Source: Pseudomonas sp. W4I3
GTDB lineage: Bacteria > Pseudomonadota > Gammaproteobacteria > Pseudomonadales > Pseudomonadaceae
Direction: 5' to 3'
NCBI RefSeq assembly: GCF_030816195.1
Contig: NZ_JAUSXS010000001.1
Span: 4,921,501 to 4,985,500 of the forward strand
Length of the DNA stretch: 64,000 bases
A program made the position numbers and the translations under genes. Position 1 is the first letter of the stretch, and each line of letters begins with the position of its first letter. Below the pieces are notes generated by a model that saw nothing but the letters and a program-made list of their open reading frames with translations, made no database searches and was not told the DNA's origin. Of this stretch, positions 51,923-59,884 are shown piece after piece.

Positions 51923-52615
51923 CTAACAGCCACCCAGAAACCCAGCCACTTTCACTGCAGCAGCCTCCAGATGCTGCTCATGGGTAAACCCGCTGGCCTT
52001 CAGCGGCTTCAAATCATGATCCCCCGCCACCAGCCACATCACCTCGATGCTCGGTGACAACGCATACCCCTGCACCGCCGCTCGATTACCCAGCGCATCA
52101 CGCTCGCCCTGCGCAATCAGCGTCGGCGTCTTCAGCTCGGCCAGATGCTCCACCCGAGGTTTTTCCGGCTTGCCCACCGCATAGAACGGATAACCCAGGC
52201 ACACCAAGCCATCAGCGCCCAGCTCATCGGCCACTAGACTGGCCATCCGCCCGCCCATGGATTTGCCGCCAATCGCCACTTTCCCAGCGACATGGCGTCG
52301 CACCTGGGCGTACACCTCACGCCACGCCTCCAGCAGTTTCGGCGCCGGGTTCGGTGGGCGCTTGCCCCCGTCCAATCGGCGCTGGGCCATGTAGGGAAAC
52401 TCGAAGCGCACCACGTTGACGCCCTGCCCGGCAAGGCGCGCAGCCATGTCGCTCATGAACGCCGAGTCCATCGGCGCACCGGCGCCGTGGGCCAGGATCA
52501 ACGTGACGGGATCGCCGGACTTCGTATCCGCCGTGACATCCCACAGCCAGCCGCGTTCGCGCACACACTGCGCCCATTGATCCCCGTCAATACTGGCCTT
52601 GTGCTCTTTGCCCAT
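51923..52615 (-). CDS. Alpha/beta-family hydrolase (Tex30/KANL3-like)
   Basis: 230-residue soluble hydrolase. Oxyanion region LILAHGAGAPMDSAFM, nucleophile elbow GGKSMGGRMAS (serine in GKSMG), acid region PTLIAQGERDALG and histidine in VAGDHDLKPL are all present. Length and motifs fit the KANL3/Tex30-like alpha/beta family of unknown substrate. The ATG 52613-52615 has GAGG upstream. The gene is divergent from the first ccoN; a possible ANR box lies inside its first codons. Confidence 0.82.
   Translation of the reverse strand: MGKEHKASIDGDQWAQCVRERGWLWDVTADTKSGDPVTLILAHGAGAPMDSAFMSDMAARLAGQGVNVVRFEFPYMAQRRLDGGKRPPNPAPKLLEAWREVYAQVRRHVAGKVAIGGKSMGGRMASLVADELGADGLVCLGYPFYAVGKPEKPRVEHLAELKTPTLIAQGERDALGNRAAVQGYALSPSIEVMWLVAGDHDLKPLKASGFTHEQHLEAAAVKVAGFLGGC
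52577..52590. promoter_or_regulatory. Candidate ANR (FNR-type) box for the first ccoNOQP operon
   Basis: TTGAT-CCCC-GTCAA matches the ANR/DNR pattern TTGAT-N4-(A/G)TCAA. It lies 104 bp upstream of ccoN, within codons 9-13 of the divergent hydrolase gene. Confidence 0.55.
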
Positions 52616-52694
52616 GCTTGCCTCGCTTTTTAGTCTGCCTATAACTCCAGCCCAAGCGCCGCACTGGCTTGGGTTGAACCGTGGATGGGGAACC

Positions 52695-54119
52695 ATGAAC
52701 ACTACTTTAAGTACCGCCTATAACTACAAGGTGGTCCGCCAATTCGCCATTATGACGGTGGTGTGGGGCATCGTCGGCATGGGCCTCGGGGTTTTTCTCG
52801 CGGCCCAATTGGTTTGGCCTGCGCTCAACTTCGATTTGCCCTGGACCAGCTTCGGTCGCCTGCGCCCGCTGCACACCAACGCGGTGATTTTTGCCTTCGG
52901 CGGCTGCGCACTGTTCGCCAGCTCGTTCTATTCGGTGCAGCGCACCTGCCAGACGCAGCTGTTCGCGCCGAAAATCGCCGCGTTCTGCTTCTGGGGCTGG
53001 CAGCTTGTGATTCTGTTGGCTGCGATCAGCCTACCGCTGGGCTACACCAGTTCCAAGGAATACGCCGAGCTGGAATGGCCGATCGACATCCTGATCACCA
53101 TCGTCTGGGTGGCCTACGCCATCGTGTTCTTCGGCACGATCATGAAGCGCAACACCAAGCATATTTATGTGGGCAACTGGTTTTTCGGTGCGTTCATCAT
53201 CACCGTGGCAATCCTGCATATCGTCAACAACCTGGAAATCCCGGTCAGCCTGACCAAGTCCTACTCCCTCTACGGCGGTGCGACGGATGCCATGGTGCAG
53301 TGGTGGTACGGGCACAACGCGGTAGGCTTTTTCCTCACCGCGGGTTTCCTGGGGATGATGTACTACTTCGTGCCCAAGCAAGCCGAACGCCCGGTGTATT
53401 CGTATCGCTTGTCCATCGTGCACTTCTGGGCGCTGATCACCCTGTATATCTGGGCCGGCCCGCACCACTTGCACTACACCGCGCTGCCGGATTGGGCGCA
53501 GTCGTTGGGCATGGTGATGTCACTGGTGCTGCTGGCACCGAGCTGGGGCGGCATGATCAACGGCATGATGACGTTGTCGGGCGCCTGGCATAAGTTGCGC
53601 AGCGACCCGATCCTGCGTTTCCTCGTGGTGTCCCTGGCGTTCTACGGCATGTCGACGTTCGAAGGCCCGATGATGGCGATCAAGACCGTCAACGCCCTCT
53701 CCCACTACACCGACTGGACCATCGGCCACGTACACGCCGGCGCGCTCGGTTGGGTGGCGATGATTTCCATCGGCGCGCTGTACCACATGATCCCCAAAAT
53801 CTTTGGCCGCGAGCAGATGTACAGCCTGGGCCTGATCAACGCGCACTTCTGGCTGGCCACCATCGGCACCGTGCTCTACATCGCCTCGATGTGGGTCAAC
53901 GGCATCGCCCAGGGCCTGATGTGGCGTGCAGTCAACGAAGACGGCACCTTGACCTACTCCTTCGTCGAGACCCTGGTGGCCAGTCACCCGGGCTTCATCG
54001 TGCGGCTGGTGGGCGGTGCGGTGTTCCTCAGCGGCATGTTGCTGATGGCTTACAACACCTGGCGCACCGTGCGTTCGGCACAACCGGCCGTGGCCGTCGC
54101 TTCTGTGCAGATGGCCTGA
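52695..54119 (+). CDS. ccoN: cbb3-type cytochrome c oxidase subunit I (first operon)
   Basis: 474-residue membrane subunit holding the haem b and haem-copper oxygen-reducing site of a high-affinity terminal oxidase. It starts MNTTLSTAYNYKVVRQFAIMTVVWG at the ATG 52695. About 12 hydrophobic helices carry the conserved histidines (RLRPLHTNAVIFAFG, WWYGHNAVGFFLT, GPHHLHYTALPDW, HYTDWTIGHVHAGALGW). It heads ccoNOQP. By position relative to aer and ccoG it corresponds to the cbb3-2 operon of P. aeruginosa. Confidence 0.96.
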   Translation: MNTTLSTAYNYKVVRQFAIMTVVWGIVGMGLGVFLAAQLVWPALNFDLPWTSFGRLRPLHTNAVIFAFGGCALFASSFYSVQRTCQTQLFAPKIAAFCFWGWQLVILLAAISLPLGYTSSKEYAELEWPIDILITIVWVAYAIVFFGTIMKRNTKHIYVGNWFFGAFIITVAILHIVNNLEIPVSLTKSYSLYGGATDAMVQWWYGHNAVGFFLTAGFLGMMYYFVPKQAERPVYSYRLSIVHFWALITLYIWAGPHHLHYTALPDWAQSLGMVMSLVLLAPSWGGMINGMMTLSGAWHKLRSDPILRFLVVSLAFYGMSTFEGPMMAIKTVNALSHYTDWTIGHVHAGALGWVAMISIGALYHMIPKIFGREQMYSLGLINAHFWLATIGTVLYIASMWVNGIAQGLMWRAVNEDGTLTYSFVETLVASHPGFIVRLVGGAVFLSGMLLMAYNTWRTVRSAQPAVAVASVQMA

Positions 54120-54129
54120 GGAGTCCGTA

Positions 54130-54738
54130 ATGAAACACGAAACGATTGAAAAGAACGTCGGCCTGTTGATGCTGCTGATGGTGCTCGCCGTGAGCATCGG
54201 CGGCCTGACCCAGATCGTCCCGCTGTTCTTCCAGGACGTGACCAACAAGCCGGTCGAAGGCATGAAGCCTTACACCGCGCTGCAACTGGAAGGCCGCGAC
54301 ATTTACATCCGCGAGGGCTGTGTGCAGTGCCACTCGCAAATGATCCGCCCGTTCCGCGCCGAGACCGAACGCTACGGCCACTACTCGGTGGCTGGCGAAA
54401 GCGTGTGGGACCACCCGTTCCTGTGGGGCTCAAAGCGCACCGGGCCGGACTTGGCCCGGGTTGGCGCACGCTACTCCGACGACTGGCATCGCGCGCACCT
54501 GTACAACCCGCGCAACGTGGTGCCGGAGTCGAAAATGCCGGCCTACCCGTGGCTGGTCACCGCCCAGGTCGACAGCAGCCACACCGAGACCAAGTTGAAG
54601 GTGATGCGCACCCTCGGCGTGCCGTACACCGACGACGACATCAGTGGCGCGGTGGCCAGCCTCAAGGGCAAGACCGAAATGGACGCGCTGGTTTCCTACC
54701 TGCAAGTGCTCGGCACTGCCATCAAGAGCAAGAGGTGA
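54130..54738 (+). CDS. ccoO: cbb3 oxidase subunit II, monohaem cytochrome c (first operon)
   Basis: 202 residues with one N-terminal membrane helix (LLMLLMVLAVSIGGLTQIVPLFF) and a periplasmic domain with a single haem c site C64-V-Q-C67-H68 (GCVQCHSQMIRPF). It passes electrons from CcoP to CcoN. It follows ccoN by 10 bp and precedes ccoQ by 3 bp. Confidence 0.96.
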   Translation: MKHETIEKNVGLLMLLMVLAVSIGGLTQIVPLFFQDVTNKPVEGMKPYTALQLEGRDIYIREGCVQCHSQMIRPFRAETERYGHYSVAGESVWDHPFLWGSKRTGPDLARVGARYSDDWHRAHLYNPRNVVPESKMPAYPWLVTAQVDSSHTETKLKVMRTLGVPYTDDDISGAVASLKGKTEMDALVSYLQVLGTAIKSKR

Positions 54739-54741
54739 GCC

Positions 54742-54942
54742 ATGGGATTTGAATTCGATGCGGGCACCATCCGCGGCCTTGGCACGCTGGTAGTCGCCAT
54801 TGCTTTTATCGGCTTGTCGCTGTGGGTGTTCAACAACCGGCGCAATGCGGAATTCGAGCAGGCGCGCCTGCTGCCGTTCGCCGATGAACCTTCTCCACCC
54901 GACGCTCAAGAAGAGCCTGCAACAAGGAGCACTCGGCCATGA
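54742..54942 (+). CDS. ccoQ: cbb3 oxidase small subunit CcoQ (first operon)
   Basis: 66-residue single-helix membrane peptide (IRGLGTLVVAIAFIGLSLWVFNNRR). CcoQ stabilises the oxidase complex. Its stop overlaps the ccoP start by four bases (ATGA). Confidence 0.92.
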   Translation: MGFEFDAGTIRGLGTLVVAIAFIGLSLWVFNNRRNAEFEQARLLPFADEPSPPDAQEEPATRSTRP

Positions 54943-55886
54943 CCACCTTTTGGAGTACATGGATCTGCGTACTGACCCTGGGCAGCCTGGTCGGCCTGAC
55001 CTGGCTGTTGGTCGGCACCCGCAAGGGCGAAACCAAAGGCAGCGTCGACCAGACCATGGGGCACGCCTTTGACGGGATCGAGGAATACGACAACCCGCTG
55101 CCCCAGTGGTGGTTCATGCTGTTCGCCGGCACCCTGGTGTTTGCCGTCGGCTACCTGATCCTCTATCCGGGCCTGGGCAATTGGAAAGGCATCTTGCCAG
55201 GCTATGAAGGCGGCTGGACCCAGGCCAAGGAATGGGACAAGGAAATGGCCAAGGCCGACGCCCGGTTCGGGCCGATCTTCGCCAAATTCGCGGCGATGCC
55301 GGTGGAAGAAGTGGCCAAGGACCCGCAAGCCTTGAAAATGGGCGGTCGCCTGTTCGCCTCCAACTGCGCGGTGTGCCACGGCTCGGATGCCAAGGGCGCG
55401 TATGGCTTTCCCAACCTGGCGGACAACAACTGGCGCTGGGGCGGTTCGGCCGAAGCGATCAAGGCCACGATCATGGGCGGTCGCCACGCGGCGATGCCGG
55501 CCTGGGGTGAAGTGCTGGGCGAGGACGGGGTGAAGAACGTCGCCGCGTATGTACGCCACGACCTGGCCAAGCTGCCGTTGCCGGCCGACAGCACGGCCGA
55601 CCTGGCGGCGGGCCAGGCTGCCTTCAACACCACCTGCGTCGCCTGCCACGGCCCGCAGGGCCACGGTGTGCAAGCCATGGGCGCGCCAAACCTGACCGAG
55701 CCAGCCGGGTTTATCTACGGCACCAGCCTGGCGCAGCTGCAACAGACCATTCGCCATGGTCGCCAAGGCCAGATGCCCGCGCAGGAAGTGCTGCAGGGCA
55801 ATGACAAAGTGCATTTGCTGGCGGCCTATGTCTACAGCCTTTCCCATAACGCTGACGGCGCAACGCCTGAAGGCCAACCTCAATAA
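54939..55886 (+). CDS. ccoP: cbb3 oxidase subunit III, dihaem cytochrome c (first operon)
   Basis: 315-residue membrane-anchored dihaem cytochrome c. Two N-terminal helices are followed by haem sites C143-x2-C146-H147 and C233-x2-C236-H237. It is the electron entry point of the oxidase. It is ten residues shorter than the CcoP of the second operon, lacking an insert around residues 90-100. A REPIN-like pair follows. Confidence 0.96.
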   Translation: MTTFWSTWICVLTLGSLVGLTWLLVGTRKGETKGSVDQTMGHAFDGIEEYDNPLPQWWFMLFAGTLVFAVGYLILYPGLGNWKGILPGYEGGWTQAKEWDKEMAKADARFGPIFAKFAAMPVEEVAKDPQALKMGGRLFASNCAVCHGSDAKGAYGFPNLADNNWRWGGSAEAIKATIMGGRHAAMPAWGEVLGEDGVKNVAAYVRHDLAKLPLPADSTADLAAGQAAFNTTCVACHGPQGHGVQAMGAPNLTEPAGFIYGTSLAQLQQTIRHGRQGQMPAQEVLQGNDKVHLLAAYVYSLSHNADGATPEGQPQ

Positions 55887-55930
55887 CCATTGACTGCCGC
55901 CCCTCATCGGGCGCGGCAACCGGTTTTTGT

Positions 55931-56027
55931 GTAGGAGCGAGCTTGCTCGCGAAAAACCTGAGAGCGCCGCGCTCATCCTGAATGAACGCGGCGCTTTTGA
56001 GTTTTTCGCGAGCGAGCTCGCTCCTAC
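55931..56027. repeat. REPIN-like inverted pair with inner hairpin
   Basis: GTAGGAGCGAGCTTGCTCGC (55931-55950) and its near-inverse GCGAGCGAGCTCGCTCCTAC ending at 56027. A second inverted repeat (AGCGCCGCG/CGCGGCGCT) lies at the centre. It follows the ccoP stop and may terminate the first operon. Confidence 0.85.
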
Positions 56028-56054
56028 CCGTGATCCGATGTCATTTTAATTTGC

Positions 56055-56069
56055 GCGACCAAGTGTCGC
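56055..56069. promoter_or_regulatory. GCGAC-N5-GTCGC palindrome upstream of the second ccoN
   Basis: GCGAC-CAAGT-GTCGC, about 290 bp before ccoN. Its twin is at 59759-59773. It resembles GCGNC-N5-GNCGC sites of RegA/PrrA/RoxR-type redox regulators. Confidence 0.5.
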
Positions 56070-56259
56070 ACCCTTCCCAGATCCAACTTTCCCCACCCCA
56101 GATTCGGGTCTACGCTTGCTTTCAAGCGAAGCGATTGCGGCGTACGCGACAAGCGCTGTCGAGGCCTCGAAATTTTCTTGTCCACTCGATCAGCTTTCGA
56201 TTTCGGATTTTATCCTTACACCAAACATGGAAAGGGCGCAGAATCTGGCGTGGAACGCA

Positions 56260-56273
56260 TTGATACAGGTCAG
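56260..56273. promoter_or_regulatory. Weak ANR-like box for the second ccoNOQP operon
   Basis: TTGAT-ACAG-GTCAG, one base from TTGAT-N4-GTCAA, 84 bp upstream of the second ccoN. Confidence 0.4.
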
Positions 56274-56357
56274 CCATTGCGTTGCAATGGCCTCTCGCTT
56301 TCTACATACTTGCGGCCGATTTTACCTATAAAAAAACCTAAACCGTGGAACCTTAGA

Positions 56358-57800
56358 ATGAGCACAGCAATCAGTCCGACTGCTTATAACTATAAGGTAG
56401 TCCGCCAGTTCGCCATCATGACGGTGGTCTGGGGGATCCTTGGCATGGGGCTCGGGGTGTTCATCGCCTCGCAACTGGTTTGGCCGCAATTGAATTTCGA
56501 CCTGCCCTGGACGACCTTCGGCCGCCTGCGCCCGCTGCACACCAACCTGGTGATCTTCGCCTTCGGTGGATGTGCCTTGTTTGCCACCTCCTACTACGTC
56601 GTGCAACGCACCTGCCAGACGCGACTGATTTCCGATGGCCTCGCCGCCTTTACCTTCTGGGGCTGGCAGGCGGTCATCGTCGGCGCCATCATCAGCCTGC
56701 CCCTGGGCTATACCACCACCAAGGAATACGCCGAGCTCGAATGGCCGATCGCCATTTTGCTCGCCATTGTGTGGGTGACGTACGCCGTGGTGTTCTTCGG
56801 CACCATCGTCAAGCGCAAGACCAAGCACATTTATGTCGGCAACTGGTTCTACGGCGCGTTCATCCTGGTCACGGCGATGCTGCACATCGTCAACCACGCA
56901 TCGCTGCCGGTCAGCCTGTTCAAGTCCTATTCGGCCTATTCCGGCGCGACGGATGCGATGATTCAGTGGTGGTACGGGCATAACGCCGTGGGCTTTTTCC
57001 TGACCACCGGTTTCCTCGGGATGATGTACTACTTCGTGCCCAAGCAGGCCGAGCGTCCGATCTACTCTTATCGCTTGTCCATCGTGCACTTCTGGGCGCT
57101 GATCACCCTGTACATCTGGGCCGGCCCGCACCACCTGCACTACACCGCGCTGCCGGACTGGGCACAATCGCTAGGCATGGCGATGTCGATCATCCTGCTG
57201 GCGCCAAGCTGGGGCGGCATGATCAACGGCATGATGACCCTCTCGGGGGCCTGGCATAAGCTGCGCACCGACCCGATCCTGCGCTTTCTGGTGGTGTCGC
57301 TGGCGTTCTACGGCATGTCGACCTTCGAAGGGCCGATGATGGCGATCAAGACCGTCAACTCGCTGTCCCACTACACCGACTGGACCATCGGCCACGTACA
57401 CGCCGGGGCCCTGGGCTGGGTGGCGATGATCTCCATCGGCGCGCTGTACCACATGATCCCCAAGCTGTTCGGCCGCGCGCAGATGCACAGCGTCGGGCTG
57501 ATCAACACTCACTTCTGGCTGGCCACCATCGGCACCGTGCTCTACATCGCCTCGATGTGGGTCAACGGCATTACCCAGGGCCTGATGTGGCGTGCGATCA
57601 ACGATGACGGCACCCTCACCTACTCCTTCGTCGAAGCGCTGCAAGCCAGCCATCCGGGCTACATCGTCCGCGCGCTGGGTGGTGCGTTCTTCGCCGCCGG
57701 CATGCTGTTCATGGCGTACAACGTCTGGCGCACCGTGCGTGCGTCAGACCCAGAGCAAGCTGAAGCCGCCGCCAAGATCGCCGTCGTGGGAGCCCACTGA
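56358..57800 (+). CDS. ccoN: cbb3-type cytochrome c oxidase subunit I (second operon)
   Basis: 480-residue haem-copper oxidase catalytic subunit, very similar along its length to the ccoN at 52695 (same histidine motifs, WWYGHNAVGFFLT and HYTDWTIGHVHAGALGW). The ATG is 56358. The stop overlaps the ccoO start by one base (TGATG), unlike the first operon, which has a 10-bp gap. It corresponds by position to the cbb3-1 operon of P. aeruginosa. Confidence 0.96.
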   Translation: MSTAISPTAYNYKVVRQFAIMTVVWGILGMGLGVFIASQLVWPQLNFDLPWTTFGRLRPLHTNLVIFAFGGCALFATSYYVVQRTCQTRLISDGLAAFTFWGWQAVIVGAIISLPLGYTTTKEYAELEWPIAILLAIVWVTYAVVFFGTIVKRKTKHIYVGNWFYGAFILVTAMLHIVNHASLPVSLFKSYSAYSGATDAMIQWWYGHNAVGFFLTTGFLGMMYYFVPKQAERPIYSYRLSIVHFWALITLYIWAGPHHLHYTALPDWAQSLGMAMSIILLAPSWGGMINGMMTLSGAWHKLRTDPILRFLVVSLAFYGMSTFEGPMMAIKTVNSLSHYTDWTIGHVHAGALGWVAMISIGALYHMIPKLFGRAQMHSVGLINTHFWLATIGTVLYIASMWVNGITQGLMWRAINDDGTLTYSFVEALQASHPGYIVRALGGAFFAAGMLFMAYNVWRTVRASDPEQAEAAAKIAVVGAH

Positions 57801-58408
57801 TGAAGCATGAAGTAGTCGAGAAGAATATCGGCCTGCTGGCCTTCTTCATGGTCATCGCCGTGAGCATCGGCGGCCTGACCCAGATCGTTCCGCTGTTTTT
57901 CCAGGACGTGACCAACAAGCCGGTCGAAGGCATGAAACCGCGCACCGCCCTTGAACTAGAAGGCCGCGACGTCTACATCGCCAACGGCTGCGTGGGCTGC
58001 CATTCGCAGATGATCCGCCCGTTCCGCGCCGAAACCGAACGCTATGGCCACTACTCGGTCGCCGGTGAAAGCGTGTGGGACCACCCGTTCCTGTGGGGCT
58101 CCAAGCGCACCGGCCCGGACCTGGCGCGCGTGGGCGGGCGTTACTCCGATGACTGGCAACGTGCGCACTTGTACAACCCGCGCAACGTGGTGCCTGAATC
58201 GAAAATGCCGGCGTATCCGTTCCTCGTGGAAAACAAGCTCGACGGCAAGGACACCGCGAAAAAAATGGAAGTCCTGCGCACCCTGGGCGTGCCCTACACC
58301 GACGAAGACATCGCCGGTGCGGCCGCCGCAGTCAAGGGCAAGACCGAAATGGACGCACTGGTGGCCTACCTGCAGGGCCTTGGCACCCTCATCAAAAGCA
58401 AACGGTGA
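57800..58408 (+). CDS. ccoO: cbb3 oxidase subunit II, monohaem cytochrome c (second operon)
   Basis: 202 residues; an N-terminal membrane helix is followed by haem site CVGCH (GCVGCHSQMIRPF, residues 64-68). The protein is almost collinear with its paralogue at 54130, differing mostly near the C-terminus. The gene overlaps the ccoN stop by one base. Confidence 0.96.
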   Translation: MKHEVVEKNIGLLAFFMVIAVSIGGLTQIVPLFFQDVTNKPVEGMKPRTALELEGRDVYIANGCVGCHSQMIRPFRAETERYGHYSVAGESVWDHPFLWGSKRTGPDLARVGGRYSDDWQRAHLYNPRNVVPESKMPAYPFLVENKLDGKDTAKKMEVLRTLGVPYTDEDIAGAAAAVKGKTEMDALVAYLQGLGTLIKSKR

Positions 58409-58413
58409 CCGGC

Positions 58414-58599
58414 ATGGATATCGGAATGATTCGTGGCCTGGGTACCGTTGTGGTGATGGTGGCCTTTATCGGCCTGGCGCTGTGGGTGTTCAGCCCACGG
58501 CGCAAATCGGAATTTGACGACGCGACCATGCTGCCTTTTGCGGATGACCCGGAAGCCATCAAGCACGTCGAGCAAGCGTCTAGGAGTAACAAAGAATGA
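58414..58599 (+). CDS. ccoQ: cbb3 oxidase small subunit CcoQ (second operon)
   Basis: 61-residue single-helix subunit (IRGLGTVVVMVAFIGLALWVFSPRR) starting at the ATG 58414; a GTG three codons earlier overlaps the ccoO stop and is less likely. The stop overlaps ccoP by four bases (ATGA). Confidence 0.9.
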   Translation: MDIGMIRGLGTVVVMVAFIGLALWVFSPRRKSEFDDATMLPFADDPEAIKHVEQASRSNKE

Positions 58600-59573
58600 C
58601 TACGTTCTGGAGTCTGTACGTCACAGTCCTCAGTCTGGGTACCATCTTCGCCCTGACCTGGCTGCTGCTGTCGACCCGCAAGGGCCAGCGCGCCGAGCAG
58701 ACGGACGAGACCGTCGGCCACTCGTTCGATGGCATCGAGGAATACGACAACCCGCTGCCAAAATGGTGGTTCATGCTGTTTGTCGGCACCATCATCTTCG
58801 CCCTCGGCTACCTGGTGCTGTACCCGGGCCTGGGCAACTGGAAAGGCCTGTTGCCGGGCTACAACTACCTCGACAACGACAAGCAAACCGCGTTTGCCAA
58901 CGGCCAGACCGGCTGGACCGGCGTGCATGAATGGGAAAAGGAAATGGCCAGATCGGAGGCCAAGTTCGGGCCGATCTTCGCCAAGTTCGCCTCGATGCCG
59001 ATCGAAGAAGTGGCCAAGGACCCCCAAGCGCTGAAGATGGGCGGCCGCCTGTTCGCCTCCAACTGCTCGGTGTGCCACGGTTCCGACGCCAAGGGCGCCT
59101 ACGGCTTTCCCAACCTGACCGACGCCGACTGGCGCTGGGGCGGCGACCCGGCGACGATCAAGCAAACCATCATGCAAGGCCGCCATGCGGTGATGCCAGG
59201 CTGGGCTGAAGTGATCGGCGAGCAAGGCGTGGCCGACGTCGCCGCCTTCGTGGTGACCAACCTCGACGGCCGCAAGCTGCCGGAAGGCGCCAAGGCCGAC
59301 GTTGCCAACGGCGAAAAACTCTTCGCCGCCAACTGCGTGGCCTGCCACGGGCCACAGGGTAAAGGCACCCCAGCCATGGGCGCGCCGGACCTGACCCATC
59401 CGGGTGCGTTCATCTACGGTTCGAGCTTCGCCCAACTGCAGCAGACCATCCGCTATGGCCGTCAGGGCCAGATGCCGGCGCAGGAACAACTGCAGGGCAA
59501 TGACAAGGTGCACTTGCTGGCGGCGTATGTTTACAGCTTGTCCCATGGGGACAAGAAGGCTGAAGAGCAGTAA
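58596..59573 (+). CDS. ccoP: cbb3 oxidase subunit III, dihaem cytochrome c (second operon)
   Basis: 325-residue dihaem cytochrome c with sites CSVCH and CVACH. It differs from its paralogue by a ten-residue insert (YNYLDNDKQTAFANGQTGW region, residues ~88-107) before the first haem domain. It is last in the operon. Confidence 0.96.
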   Translation: MTTFWSLYVTVLSLGTIFALTWLLLSTRKGQRAEQTDETVGHSFDGIEEYDNPLPKWWFMLFVGTIIFALGYLVLYPGLGNWKGLLPGYNYLDNDKQTAFANGQTGWTGVHEWEKEMARSEAKFGPIFAKFASMPIEEVAKDPQALKMGGRLFASNCSVCHGSDAKGAYGFPNLTDADWRWGGDPATIKQTIMQGRHAVMPGWAEVIGEQGVADVAAFVVTNLDGRKLPEGAKADVANGEKLFAANCVACHGPQGKGTPAMGAPDLTHPGAFIYGSSFAQLQQTIRYGRQGQMPAQEQLQGNDKVHLLAAYVYSLSHGDKKAEEQ

Positions 59574-59587
59574 GGCCAATCGGAATA

Positions 59588-59671
59588 TGGAGGGGGCTTG
59601 CCCCCGATTGTGTAGTACCAGTCGGTACAGGTATGACTGGACCATCGCTATCGGGGGCAAGCCCCCTCCCA
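59588..59671. repeat. REPIN-like inverted pair
   Basis: GGAGGGGGCTTGCCCCCGAT (59589-59608) and ATCGGGGGCAAGCCCCCTCC ending near 59669, of the same family as 3461-3547, directly after the ccoP stop. Confidence 0.85.
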
Positions 59672-59717
59672 CTTTGGAGCTTCGGCAATCCAAAACCATC
59701 CAAACTTCACAAGTCAA

Positions 59718-59731
59718 TTGATCCAGATCAC
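59718..59731. promoter_or_regulatory. ANR box upstream of ccoG
   Basis: TTGAT-CCAG-ATCAC, one base from the FNR/ANR consensus TTGAT-N4-ATCAA, about 155 bp upstream of the ccoG ATG. Confidence 0.6.
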
Positions 59732-59758
59732 TTACACCATCATTTGATCAGCCCCAAT

Positions 59759-59773
59759 GCGACCAAAGGTCGC
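59759..59773. promoter_or_regulatory. GCGAC-N5-GTCGC palindrome upstream of ccoG
   Basis: GCGAC-CAAAG-GTCGC, 111 bp upstream of the ccoG ATG. Shares GCGACCAA-N2-GTCGCAC with the site at 56055. Confidence 0.5.
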
Positions 59774-59884
59774 ACTCTTTGCGCAGCACTGGGGGCGTAT
59801 CATTGGGCCACTGCACTACCCTTATTTTGACCCCGGTTGGCACGTACTGACCGAGGCAAATCTCCACCGCCGTGGGATGCAATG

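Larger units (their letters stand above)
55887..56357. other. Intergenic region, 471 bp, between the two cco operons
   Basis: Holds a REPIN (55931-56027), a GCGAC-N5-GTCGC palindrome (56055-56069) and an ANR-like box (56260-56273). No open frame with a ribosome site was found. Confidence 0.7.
59574..59884. other. Intergenic region, 311 bp: REPIN and ccoG promoter
   Basis: Contains a REPIN (59588-59671), an ANR box (59718-59731) and a GCGAC palindrome (59759-59773), each listed separately. No gene seen. Confidence 0.7.
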
